DNA from: Beaufortia kweichowensis | Taxonomy: Eukaryota > Chordata > Actinopteri > Cypriniformes > Gastromyzontidae | Direction of reading: 5' to 3' | DNA: 64,000 nt | NCBI GenBank assembly: GCA_019155185.1 | Contig: CM032804.1 | Location: forward strand, 12,682,992-12,746,991 | Part shown: positions 40,612-52,965 of the stretch, piece by piece | Numbering within the stretch: position 1 is the stretch's first letter | Layout of the letters: each line of letters opens with the position of its first letter | The notes under the pieces: model-generated | Told to the model about the DNA's origin: nothing | Databases searched by the model: none | What the model saw: the letters and a program-made list of their open reading frames with translations, nothing else | Translations under genes and position numbers: made by a program

Positions 40612-41578
40612 ATGGCGTAAGTATACTTTTGTGTTTGTTTTTAGATGACGTATTGTCTCAGTCTGGCAATTAGGCGAACATAGTAATCCGGGTGTTGTCT
40701 AATAAAGTTTGCCTTGTAATATATAAAAGTAATTTCAATGTGTTACTTTTGAGAGGTTGTATAAAGTTTGCGTGCGACTAGTATAATGACATCTGTCTTG
40801 CGTCTTCCGGGCAGTGAAACCGTAGTCGATGATTTGTACTTGTTTTTATTTTTAAATGTCCCAAAAAGTATTTGATTAATGTAATTCAAGCATTACCGAG
40901 CCTTTTGATCATATCTGTTTGAAATAATCACAAGTGAATTAGTTTAATGTACTTTTCTTTGTCACCGCGTGCCCTTTATAAAATGGCGCACGTTCCTCAA
41001 AAGGGAGCGGCAAATCCCTGAAATGGCGGAGTCTATTTTTCTGTGCGATTGAGACAAACGGACATTAAAATGTCTTTCATCTCATATAAACGGTTAAACT
41101 CGTTTTTATCCAGACCATGTAATACATGGAACAGATTCTGCGTTTGGTAAACTGGGATTAAAGTTTTATAAATAGATTCCTGGCAGCTGACTGCAAGAGA
41201 TGCGTCACGAGGTTGCCCTTGTATAGGCGTATGCGTAAGGCAATGACGTAATCGTGAATAATAATCAGGACGTATTTAGGATTTTTATTCTTGATTAATA
41301 GCTTGTTGCTTAAATAAGTTTGTAAACTTGTGTAAATAATTTGTATTTAAGTAAGTAAAATTATATTGTGTAAGAAAATGACTACTGTTTTTTTTTTTTG
41401 CAGGTCCTTTGAGGCAACTCCCACCTTTGCTGTACCTGACAGCACAAAACTACTAAAATTCCCTGAAGACGACTTGCTGATTCCTCTTGAAATAGACAGC
41501 CATGTCTTTGATAAGCTCACGGTTTGGCCCGGACGATATGGAAGTCCTTCTTTGGGACCCATCATCACCGATGGCTGA
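40612..41578 (+). promoter_or_regulatory. atf4: atf4 uORF2 (59 aa, overlaps the main ORF)
   Basis: The uORF starts in exon 1 (ATG at 40612-40614) and is split by intron 1 after five bases (exon end 40616, donor GTAAGT). It resumes at 41404 and ends with TGA at 41576-41578. The joined length is 180 bases, 59 codons plus stop, the same as the mammalian uORF2. It overlaps the start of the main ORF (41502) by 77 bases in another frame, so ribosomes translating it cannot initiate ATF4. This is the known off switch that eIF2-alpha phosphorylation relieves. Confidence 0.88.
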
Positions 41579-42911
41579 CCCTCTAGGGTCCTTCCTAGAC
41601 AAAGATGATGAGGTTTTTCCTCCTGAAGGTGCTGAATCGCCCCTTTCATCTTTCTCTTCCTCTCCACATTCCTCTCTTTCCCCACCCTGCACTCCTCCTT
41701 CCTATCAGAGGGTGGAGAAGGCTGGGCTAGACCCCCTGTCCTGGATGTCCTCAGATGAGCTGTGCCTAGACAAAGCTGGCACAGATAATGGCAAAGGTGA
41801 GTTTTATGAATTTACTTTAAATATACTACACTACTGTTAAGCTTTCATTTCAGAATCCATATTTTAAGCACTTGTTTTAATGTTTTTTCTCTGTTCCTCC
41901 TTAGAACATTCATTCAGTGAAATGGACTGGATGACGGAGCGAATCGACTTGAGTGGGTTCGATCTGGACTCTCTCATCGGCTCCTACGACTCTGAGGATC
42001 CACCCAGTTCCCCAGAAGAATTCATCGCTTCTCTGGAGTCACAGATAGCTTTAGAATCCTTGCCCCTGCCTTCTGAAAATACTCCACTATCTCCCATCAC
42101 CCCTGCCTGTTTACCCGCAGCCACTGTCCCTGAAATTGATCAACTTTCCGATCTCTCATTCAGCCTAAATACTCCTGTAACTACACCCCTCATCCTGTCT
42201 ACAGTCTCTGAATTAATAGAACCCTCTTCTGTGGTACCTGAACCCCAGGCTGAGTTTGAGATCAAGTCAGAACCAGCCTCCCTAGTCCCATCCCCTTCCA
42301 TTGACCCTCCCGAGTCTCCCGCTGACATGCTTGAGCTCGGCTGTGAGGTAGACATCTCTGAAACCCAGAGTCCATCACCCCCAATCGAGGTCCGCGTGCC
42401 TAAATTTGTCCTGTCCCTATCCCCAACCCGCATTGTTCTTGTACTTGCCCCTAAAGAGGAGGTTAACGTAATGGCTTCCCATCCAGGCAAAGCTGAGGTG
42501 GTTGTGGTGAATTCCACAAGTCCATCTTCCCCCAAACCTCAAACTCCCCCACCCTCTCCCTGTTCTCGCTCTTCCAGGGTGAAGCCCTACTCTCCGCCTG
42601 ATTCAAAGCCTACGCAGAATCAACAGTCAGAATCACCCGCCCTTACAGGAAGAGTAAAGACAGCCAGCGGCTCAAAGGTAGTGGTTGAGAAGAAGCTTAA
42701 GAAAATGGAGCAGAACAAGACGGCAGCCACACGTTACAGACAGAAGAAGAGGGCGGAGCATGATGCCATCCACACTGAGTGTATGGAGCTAGAGGAGAGG
42801 AATCGAGAGCTGGTGGAGAAAGCGGAGTCCATCACAAAGGAGATCCAGTACCTGAAAGAGCTGATGGAAGAAGTCAAGAAAGCGAGAGAGAGCAGAACAG
42901 TGCGGTCGTAA
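41502..42911 (+). CDS. atf4: activating transcription factor 4 (bZIP)
   Basis: The coding exons are 41502-41796 and 41905-42911, joined in phase 1 to give 433 aa (human is 351). An acidic N-terminal half includes DWMTERIDLSGFDLDSLIG (about aa 106-124), matching the mammalian activation region. A long Pro/Ser-rich middle follows. The C-terminus has the ATF4 basic region KKLKKMEQNKTAATRYRQKK and a leucine zipper (about aa 386-428). ATF4 is the nuclear effector of the integrated stress response and binds C/EBP-ATF composite sites as heterodimers. The start is chosen because uORF2 overlaps it as in mammals. The canonical DSGxxxS beta-TrCP degron is not visible; the nearest is DSEDPPSS at aa 127-134. 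An AATAAA at 43395-43400 ends the 3' UTR. Paralogue a or b cannot be decided. Confidence 0.96.
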
Positions 42912-43420
42912 TGAAAGAATTAAAGAAAATGATCTGAATGGACAAAGAGGCTTAAGCAGAGAATTTTTTTTACTGATTTGGCATAGCCTAAAGTGTAGAA
43001 TGCCAGCATAAGCTAATGCTGGGAATGTTAGGTGTGGTCCTAAAGAAACATGTTTTTCAATCCTACTATAAATAGTCTTGATGCTTACCCAATGTCTAAG
43101 TAGTGACATTTCTTGTTAGCATGACATATATCCGCAAAACCTGTTTTTCACTTACCTGTGTATTTTTAGCTTGTTGTATGCACAGTGTTATACAAAGTAG
43201 ATTATTTTGTATTGGTCTTCCTTGGTCTTCATGTTAAGAATACAGTTTTGTGTGTAACTTCTTGAAGCTTAATGTTTAAACTATTGCAATACATTTGTAA
43301 AAGTGGTTGCATGTACTTAATGCTGCATATAGAACTATTTTGTCATGAAATGGGCTTTTTGTTGTGCATCACCTAATCTGAATTTTACTTGTGTAATAAA
43401 CTTGTGTAAGAATACATCTA

Positions 43421-44800
43421 GTGAAATGTATTTTTTTTTACTTTTCATAGTTAAACATGCAAAAATTACACTTCAATAGTCTACATTTGGCTTGAGCTGT
43501 AAACTGTCACTGATCCTCTGGAGGACCACTTATGAAATTTCCCTATTCACTTTATTATTTCATAGTTGAATTTTAATCAAATCATGACAAACTTATAATT
43601 TGATGGAACGATATAAGACTCGAGACTAATTTATATGACAATAAACATTAAAAAAAATTATTAAATGTTAATGTTACTGTAATTTACACAAATACCTAAA
43701 ATGTTTTTTTTTTTCAAAATGTTTGAAAAAATTAAAAACTAGTTCAGGTACATTTTCATGTGTATACTCAATTTTGGCTGTGACAGTTATCAGATTAAAA
43801 CTGTTACATGAATTGGATACTATGAAAGCAAGATTGTATTCTTTGAAAAATATTTTATCTTTGTAAATCCTTATGAATGTTTTACAAATTGACAAAATTT
43901 TAAACTTGGAATTAGATTTAAATACAAGAGACAAAGCATTCTATGCATACGCTTTACTGTAAAATTACTCTTTATTAATATGAAAATATGATGGAAAACA
44001 AAAATTAAAATATGCTACCATCACCAAAACTTTCTATAGTCATCTCTGTCTCAAAAACCATAAGAGTATTGCAGCAATAATTTGTGGTATATGAATATTA
44101 CTAAGTAATAGTCACAATAACACTGTTGTCTCCTAATATTTGTAAGTCGCTTTGGATAAAAGCGTCAGCTAAATGCCTAAATGTAAATGTAAATAACACA
44201 ATATTAAACTCATACATGTCCAGCAGAATACAATGCTGCCATCACAATCCTAAATGATTTTGAATGATATAAATCAAAAACAAATCATGGAATGTTTTTA
44301 AGATCAATGGCACATTCGATTCAGTTTCAACTAAGTATAGTGATCTATTCCAGAATTTAGAAGCTATATAATGCAAAATTCCAGGTGCACAAAAATTATA
44401 CAAATGCTACATGTATGACGTGTGATCAGAAAAGTATAACTGTGGATGGGATTGTTTTGGTCATTTGGTCTGTTATCAAACATGCATCTTGCATGACACT
44501 AGCAAATACTCTGCATTGATAACATTTCATGCAAGTGATGCTAGTGTTATGTTTGAATAAAAAGTAAACTTGTGGTCAGAGGTTCACAGGAGACAATGTC
44601 ATAAATAAGTGCTATGTGCTTCTAGGTAGAACAACTTGCTCAGGATGACTTACAAACAGTGTGAATGGCTTTATGGGACATACAGTAAATAGGTGCAGAA
44701 TAAAAATACTGTTTGTTTTGGGATTCATAAGGTCAATATTTTCACATTCATCTTTACAATTTTAGTGTGCTGTGTAAGTGCAATAACATGGTCTTATTCT
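43421..44800. other. convergent intergenic region between atf4 and the GIMAP gene
   Basis: AT-rich DNA with short ORFs only. It contains a teleost SINE tail at 44141-44197. Both flanking genes point into it. Confidence 0.5.
44141..44197 (+). repeat. SINE tail fragment
   Basis: TGTAAGTCGCTTTGGATAAA is followed by AGCGTCAGCTAAATGCC and two TAAATGTAAATG units. This is the best-preserved example in the window of the tail shared by fish tRNA-derived SINEs; the head is missing. Confidence 0.7.
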
Positions 44801-46743
44801 TTATTGCAGAATGCATCTTCCACTCGTTTCCTCCTCATCTAGTTCTTGGTTCACTGCAGAACAAGAACACAAAGATCCAACTTCAAATAACTGATTATAC
44901 TTTACAGTTACATTCAGTATGCATATATAAAAACAGTATTCTGTAAGATCATATCATTAGAGAGCTAAAGTAAACTAATTAGAATGTGAAACACTCACGC
45001 TTGACAGGTAAGAAAGGTTTCTGTCCATTCTCCGCCACCATTTCCTCAATTTTTCTCAACAGTTCAGTCACCTGGGACTTGTCCTTGTTAGCTTTGGTAC
45101 AGTCCAGCACATGATAACAGTTCCAGCAATGTTTCATCAGTTTCAACAGCTCACCTCCATTCTGCTGGATATGATCTTCGATTGATGTGCCATACAGCCA
45201 ATCGCCACATGAGAAAAGCACCAGCGTGTGCAGACAGGCCTCCTCACCAAACATTTCCAAATGGCTCTTGATGGCCTGTCTCTTTTTTGGAGTGAGGGTT
45301 GAGACCACAGGGATGACCAGTAAAAGGGCATGAGGGCCTGGATGCAAAAGTCCCGCCCCTTGTTTGATTTCTTTTCGTATGTTAGTGGGTGTGCGTTGAA
45401 CCGAGAACCAATCCCAGCCCGGTGTATCGACGATCGTGAGACGTCGACCAGCTACGAATGCTTGGCGACGGATAGATACCTCGGTGGGCCGTCCTGATTC
45501 AAACACATGACAACCCAACAGAACATTACCTGCAGAACTTTTACCAGCTCCACGCCAGCCTACTAACAGCACCCGTAATTCTGTTAAAAGACAGTAAGTA
45601 GAAGGTTGAACACAGGAACTTGATATAGCTCTAGTTTTTTAACACATCAACAATACCCACCTCTTGGTGGGGATCTAAACATTGCTGGTGTCCTGTCCAC
45701 TTCGGTGACTCCATACTCTTCTCTTTCCCTTTGAATCTCTTCATCTTCAAAAACGAGGTTTGGTCTTTCTATTTCAAAGAACCAACCCTGATTCTCCTGC
45801 ACCATCTCCTCCACTTTCTGCAGAAGCTCGGCAACTTGACCGCTGTTGTCCGTCAAGGTGTTATCCAACATGTGGTACCTGCAGCCACACCTTTCCACCA
45901 GCCTCTGTAGCGCTGCCCCTCCATCCACAATAAATTCCTCCACACCCCTGTCTTGCGCCAACTGGTCGGCGCAAGTGAACAAAACCATGGTGTGCCGCCA
46001 TATTCCTGCACCCAAAGCTTTGACCTGAGCCCACAAACCTTGCCAATGGTGTTCGGTGAACAGTGCTCCAATGGGAACCACCAGCAGCACAGCGTGGGGA
46101 CCAGGAGAACTCTGATCAATAATGGAGTCCTTCTCATCAGTTGTGTCTTCAGTTTCCATTTCCCATCCTGGGGTGTCAATGACCAGCAGTTTCCAGTTGA
46201 GTATTTCTATCCAGTGCTCCTGTTGTGTTAAGGAATGGTCAGATGGATTCTTCTCTTGACTTAAGATGGTATGCAGTGTTGAAGTTTTACCAGAGCCCTT
46301 GAACCCCAATAACAAGAGCCGTCGTATGTGTGGACAAGATCCCTCTAATTTTGAGAGAATGAAACATAAAATGATTTAGTGGGTGACTGTAACTATGTGC
46401 GACGTAATCTTTGCAGACCACGTCCACAACAAATGTGACCTTTACCTTCCTCCCACACTGCTGTAGGACATAAATCAACAAGTATGTGTAATCCTGCATT
46501 TAATAATTGCAAATAAGGGTATCTGTCTTTTTATTAAGACGGATCTAAATTTAACTAAAACTTTCCAGTCTGCATTAAAAAAAAACCCAGAGATGCATTA
46601 AGCGCAGCTAATGCAGAGGCAAAGTGAGTCAGCTGTGTATGTATGGGATTTCAAAGCATAAAAGATTGTCTAAAAATACCAACAAGATGAGTAAAGATTT
46701 AATGTCACTTACCAGCATTTAAATCAGAAGAGACTGTAGCCAT
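44801..46743 (-). CDS. GIMAP/AIG1-type GTPase with two G domains
   Basis: Four exons on the minus strand (46743-46713, 46344-45661, 45580-44999, 44853-44801) join, all in phase 1, to 449 aa. Exons 2 and 3 each encode one AIG1-type GTPase domain. P-loops are GFKGSGKTS (about aa 24-32) and GWRGAGKSS (about aa 246-254). G3 motifs are DTPGW at 67 and 290. The usual AIG1 G4 (R/T)KxD is replaced by TCAD (134-137) and SCGD (362-365), as in fish GIMAP8-like proteins. No C-terminal membrane helix is seen. GIMAPs are GDP/GTP-switching proteins of immune cells that assemble on membranes; the role here is inferred from family. The stop codon overlaps an AATAAA (44804-44799), so the 3' UTR may be minimal. 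The gene is divergent from adsl and convergent with atf4. Confidence 0.9.
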
Positions 46744-48018
46744 CTTGTGTGTAGCTGGTCAGCTGTATCCTTTATCGTTCTTTCTCCTTCGTTTTTCGTC
46801 TAATTGCCAGTGCTCAAAACATGCTGTACTTCCCCTTTTCTGTCTCTCCTATTTATTTTCTCCCTCTTACTCTGATTTCCCGAATATATACTGTTTTCCC
46901 AACCCTTCTCTCTGTTTTGTTCCTTTCTTTCATGGAATGATACCGACAAAGAGAGATGCCAGGAGAAAGCTAGAAGAAAGAGAAATGAGCAAGGGAGAAA
47001 GCAAGTGTAACGAAGAGTCAAAAACAGAAGAGGAGGTGTGTGGTTAGAATCTTAAGCAAGGGTAAAGGGATGAGTTTGACAGTAAACAGCCTCCCACAGA
47101 TTTTCTCAGCAGATTCTTATGGTGATTAAGGAGGTGGGACCGGGGAGGATTCTATGCCTTCATTGTGTAGTGTAGAGGTTAGGGGTGGGGCAATAGCTAC
47201 TGTTAGACCAATGGAAACATGGAAGTGTCAAGATCATCCCCGCCCACCTGATTCTGCAGTATGACCCAAACCCAGCTGCATTGAAACACTAGAAGGAGTG
47301 AGACACACCAAAGCTAAAAGTCTGGATGGTCACTGTGACTACACACACAAGCAAAATTATACCGTTAATAATGTTTTCATATATGAAGATGGTCAACAAA
47401 GAAATCACAAATTCAAATGTCAAAAATCTAAAATGTATTATATCTTAGAATATTAAAATGATGAAAAACAGTTGTAAGGGTAAACAAAGTAATGAAGACA
47501 CTGGATTATTGTACAGCCTTAAATCTCTATCCATTTTTTTTATTTTTATGTTACCTCTACTTTTTATAGTTATTGTATTATTTTTTATAGTTTATGGTTA
47601 TATTATATTTTATATAGCATTTATATTTTATTATATTATATTTTTATTATTGTTATATTTTCCGAAATATTTCATGGCTATTTAAATACTGTCATGGTCC
47701 TAACATTCACACCACCTGCATATAGCATTTCAAGTTTTTAAAGCATTTCAAGTTTTTTATTTGATATATGAATATATATATATATTTTAAATTTACCATT
47801 TTATGGGTGAACTCGTTGTAGTTGGGGTACAATCCTACAGCCACTAGAGGACGTTAAAACCAAAACCAGTTTGTGCCGTGTTCCGTTTTAAACCGTCGTG
47901 ATGCAACTACTTTCTACCGTCACTCTTTTAGAAATGTCGTAAAACCTTGCGTGTACTTTCAAGCGACAAGCGCTCAGTCCAGCAGCGATACTGTGTGCTT
48001 TACTGACCCACTGCAGCC
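46744..48018. other. divergent intergenic region (GIMAP gene / adsl)
   Basis: This 1.28-kb region must hold the promoters of both flanking genes. About 47840-47855 carries a CTCF-like but imperfect CCACTAGAGGACGT. The area 47520-47790 is extremely AT-rich. No TATA box was identified with confidence for adsl. Confidence 0.4.
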
Positions 48019-49089
48019 ATGGAGGAATCCGGGGACGAGTTCACAAAATATCGCTCACCGCTGGTGTCTCGGTATGCCAGCAAAGAAATGGCCTATAACT
48101 TCAGTGACAGGAAAAAATTCACCACATGGCGAAAACTGTGGATTTATCTCGCCAAAGCTGAGAAGGTTGGACACCTTATTTTCTTTGCACTGACATGTTT
48201 TTGTAATTATATATTATTAATCACACTTGTAATTCTCCGAATGCCAAGTGCGAATCTGTATTATGTTTTTGACCTTTAATAAGTGGAGATCGTCTCAAAT
48301 GGCCAACTCTGAGTCTAAAAATAGTTTGAAAGTGTGTGCTAAGTGAATAGTTAAGGGTTCATATAGGTTGTGTTGCAAGTACATGTTTTATCTGTTCATT
48401 GACAACCGTATCAGATTATACATATACCTTTGTAGTTTTAAGATGCATCATAGTACAAAATGGTTGCATTCAGTATATTGTATTTGCATGGTACTTTAAA
48501 AATGTCATAGTAGAACAGAGCTATGGGTTATGTGGTTCTTCTGACCATAATGAAGTCTGACGACACAATGGTGGAAAATATCTTTTTAGCTAACTAAAAA
48601 TCTAACATGTTCCACGATTAATTTTGCATCACTTCATCTGTATGTGACACGGATTAAACCTCAATTTAGCAGATTAACTTGATTTTTTAATAAGAGAAGC
48701 TTTAGCTTTAGATCAATGGTAAGATGCAACAGCTAAATCAGAGGACATCAATAGAAAACTATCTTGCATTTAATAACACTTGCTCAGGTCAGAGGTCACT
48801 GATTATCTCTAGCCAGAATTGTACTGTAGGGACTTGTATTAGATAAATTAGTTACTGAACTATCTCTTAGAATACTCTAAAGAATTGATCAATGTCTGGA
48901 TTAGAAATTGCAAAATAACTTTTGTGCATGTGATCATTTAATAAATCATACAGACTGTTTGATTAGCACAGGGTGAAGTGTTATCTGGACACAGCTGTCC
49001 GGTCACATGCTGGTCATCTGACCTGTTATCATATTAAAAGATATGTGAAGAGAGACAGACGGGTCTCTATTAGCTTCTTTGATGGTGCG

Positions 49090-49173
<84 letters not shown>

Positions 49174-52100
49174 ACAGAAATATACTGAAATCTAGTCTCT
49201 GGGACACATAAACAGTAGCAGATGAAGGTCTGGAACAGAGTGTGTTTTTAAAATAACCATGTAAATGTCACAGGGTAAGAGGAGAATGTCTCCTGAGTCT
49301 GTTACCCTCTCAGTATCTGTTGCTAAAGATGAAGTGAAGATGCTAGCGTTTCATTATGTATCTGTGATTACATTAACAAAATTGCACAGCCTTTGCTTAT
49401 CACTGGAACAAAACAGATGATTATAACATGTAATATATGTAAATTTACTAAACAGTTCTTTATTAAAGCTGCAGTCCATAATCTTTGCATCTGTATCACT
49501 ATTTCTGTTTGTTAAAACGTAAAACTGAAGGTTAATTTGACTTTCTTGTAAAGTCATACTAAAAGCTCAAAAAATTAAAAAACATTTTTCTACGTTTACT
49601 GTTGTAAATCAGGGTAAGGAGTTTTTGAGCTTTAATTCATCTGTCCACAAGACAATATAGTCTCTTAATTTTTTGATACTATATATGATTAACTTTACCA
49701 ATCAGAACAGGTGTTTGGAGTCAAAGGTGTTAGTATATATTGCATATACTGCAGGAAAACTGTGTTGACCAATCAGCATCTAGTTATTTTCTTTGCGCCC
49801 GCCTCCTGCAGGATTTGGGTCTGCCTATAACCGATGCCCAGGTGAGCGAGATGGAGTCTCACTCGGAGGACATTGACTTTGTCATGGCTGCTGAGGAGGA
49901 GAGGAAGTTGCGGCATGATGTCATGGCTCATGTGCACACATTCGCCCACTGCTGTCCCACTGCTGCTCCCATCATCCACCTGGGTGCCACTTCCTGTTAT
50001 GTTGGAGACAATACGGTGAATAGAATGTGATTATTACGAATTAAACACAGACCATATCAATATCCTGTTATATATGCAAATGATTGTGAAGTTTGACTGA
50101 TTTTCTTCTTTATTTGTAGGATCTGATAATGCTGCGAGATGGATTTGATATTCTTTTACCAAAGGTTTGACTGTGTGATATTTACAGTTTAAAACAAAAG
50201 CACTGCTATTGTCCAGAGCAATTAAGGTTTTTGTTCTTCTTTCTCTTGTAGTTGGCTCGTGTGATTGACAGGTTGTCAAACTTTGCAGAACAATATGCTG
50301 ACCTGCCAACTCTGGGTTTCACTCACTATCAGTGAGTATCTGTCTTTCTTTCTAAGAGAAAACATGTTCCGATGCATATGTATGCAGCCTGTTAGAAATG
50401 TTGAGATTACGTTTGCCATGTGAAATATCTGACCCTTTTCTGTTTTTCCTCCCTTTTTATTTTCATCTGTCCATCTCACACATTTTTAAATCCCTCATGT
50501 GTCTTATAACCCAAATAACAGTTTTTCTTTTAACATTTGATGTTAATTGATGTAAATTATTCCAATTCATTGGAATACATTTTGTCTCTCCTCTCTCAGA
50601 CCAGCTCAGCTGACTACAGTCGGGAAGCGTGCATGTCTCTGGCTGCAGGATCTGGTCATGGACATGCGAAATCTTCAGCGTGCTAGAGACGACCTGCGTT
50701 TCCGAGGGGTCAAGGGAACCACGGGAACTCAGGCCAGCTTTCTGCAGCTCTTCCAGGGGGATCATGATAAGGTGAACATTACTATACAATATCACAATGT
50801 TAGGGTGTAATACTGTTAAATAAATTAGTTCCAGATTAAAACATTGTTCTGGGATTGACAGGATTAGTTTTGACTTTGTTTTTTTCTGACAGGTGGAAGA
50901 GTTGGATAGAAAGGTCACAGAGATGGCTGGATTTAAAAAGTATGCTCGCATTGTTCAATACATGCTATAAAATATGATTAAAGTTACCTAAATTATAAAG
51001 TAGTACATCCATGACAGAGACCAGGTAACAGTGTATATGTTTTGTGTCTGCAACCAATCTGTTTTTCTTGCTTTTCTTGCAGATCATATTTGGTGACCGG
51101 TCAGACATACAGTCGTAAGGTGGATATCGACTCGCTCTGTGTGTTGGCCAGCCTGGGAGCCACAGTACACAAGGTCAGATACTAATGCTGAACTCAGATC
51201 AGCTTTATTTATTATTAATAAGCTGCTATTATTATCAACAGATCATAGTCTGGCAAAAAGGTCATGCAGTACACTGATGTGATTCAACACTGATGTGATG
51301 AAGAATCTGCTCTCGGTTTCTTTAAGCTGATGTTGTTTACATCATGTGTTTTTATTTTGTTGTAGATTTGCACTGATATCCGTCTGTTGGCTAATCTAAA
51401 AGAGATTGAGGAACCATTTGAAAAAGAGCAAATTGGTGAGTGTGTATTGTATAATAATGATGTGGCTTAAAGTGGGAAGCACTCCGCTTCGCATTATCAT
51501 GGTGAAGTAGGTTTGAAGGAGGTTGTAATTAAAAGGTTGATAACAGGTTTGCTGTCTCTCAGGCTCCAGTGCAATGCCGTATAAGAGAAATCCCATGCGA
51601 GCTGAGCGCTGCTGTAGTCTTGCTCGCCACCTGATGGCGCTGGTGTCAAACCCTCTGCATACATTATCAGTGCAGTGGCTGGAAAGAACACTGGACGACA
51701 GCGCTAACAGGTACAAATACTCTTTTACACACTTTTACAGTCTGCTTTTCTGTATCTTAACATATTTGTTCTATGTTTTCTAGTTTATTTAAAATAGTAA
51801 ACAAAGAACCCACATGTTGCAAAATAAATAAGCAGATGCACTGTTTACTAAAACAAACAAGAAAAGACAAAATATTGTTGGAACATTCCCAGTTTATGCT
51901 GGGAAGGTTTTGCACAAACCATCTTGAGCACATACTGTTATTGAAGCAAACAAGAGACATGCCAAATAAAAATGTCTGCCAAATATAATATAATGTGTTA
52001 TAAAAAACATGAATGTCACTGCATTAATATGGTAAATACAACTGTGATGAAACTTCAAATTTACCTGTATGTGTATGTAGGAGAATCTCTCTGCCCGAGT

Positions 52101-52905
52101 CCTTCCTCACTGCTGACATCATCCTCAGCACCCTGCAGAACATCACTGAAGGACTGGTGGTTTATCCTAAGGTCTGTAGGCTGACAAACTTGGATTTGTG
52201 AAAACTGTACAATCTGTATTCTAACATATCCGGTCTTCATATTCCAAAATTATAAATCCAGGCTTAGCAACTTTGTCATCGTAATCTCTTTCTTTTTCTC
52301 TGTAGGTGATTGAGAGGCACATTCGTCACGAGCTGCCCTTCATGGCTACTGAGAACATCATCATGGCCATGGTGAAGGCTGGTGGAAACAGACAGGTTAG
52401 AACAAATGATTGCTAAATGAAACTGGAGCTTTCTTTTTAACGTTTGTATGATGTCTTTAACATCGACTCCTCATACACACAGGACTGTCACGAGAAGATC
52501 CGGGTGCTTTCCCAGCAGGCTGCAGCCGTAGTCAAACAGGAAGGAGGAGACAACGATCTAATGGCTCGGGTTCAAGCTGATCCATATTTCACACCTATAC
52601 TCGGTCAGCTAGATGCCCTTTTGGAGCCCAAAACGTTTATCGGGCGAGCCCCGCAACAGGTACATACACATACCTAGATTTTCTCTCTGTCTGGATTGTT
52701 TAACCAAGACATGAATTGTTTTCCATACCTTTCAATTACATGATTAGTCTGATATTTTATGTTAGACTTTAATATTTCATTTTTTTTTCTCTTTATTGTC
52801 TCTCTCTGTTTCTGTCAGGTTACAAGATTTTTGTCTGAGGAAATCAGACCTGTCTTAGAGCCATACAAAAGTAAAATGGATGTGAAGATTGAACTAGAAT
52901 TATGA
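48019..52905 (+). CDS. adsl: adenylosuccinate lyase
   Basis: Thirteen exons join in frame to 482 aa: 48019-48165, 49812-50015, 50120-50164, 50252-50331, 50600-50771, 50893-50939, 51083-51173, 51366-51435, 51563-51710, 52081-52171, 52306-52395, 52483-52659 and 52819-52905. The protein aligns by eye end to end with vertebrate ADSL (human 484 aa). The fumarase/aspartase-superfamily loop SSAMPYKRNP (about aa 287-296) contains the catalytic serine. GATSCYVGDNTD and GFTHYQPAQLTTVGKR are further active-site motifs. The cytosolic homotetramer cleaves SAICAR to AICAR and adenylosuccinate to AMP, each releasing fumarate, in purine synthesis and the purine nucleotide cycle. No lesion was found. The exon 1 donor GTTGGA is weak but preserves frame (KAEK then DLGLP). 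An AATAAA lies at 52960-52965. Confidence 0.97.
49087..49170. repeat. (GC)n(AC)n compound microsatellite in adsl intron 1
   Basis: A short GCGCGC run passes directly into about 36 AC units. Alternating purine-pyrimidine of this kind can adopt Z-DNA. Confidence 0.97.
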
Positions 52906-52965
52906 AACACAAACAAGTGCAACTTTGTACGACTGACACATCACAGCTGTATGACAATGAATAAA

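Noticed and set aside
49087..49170. CRISPR-like or tandem gene repeat
   Set aside because: Simple AC dinucleotide repeat without spacers; the organism is a vertebrate.
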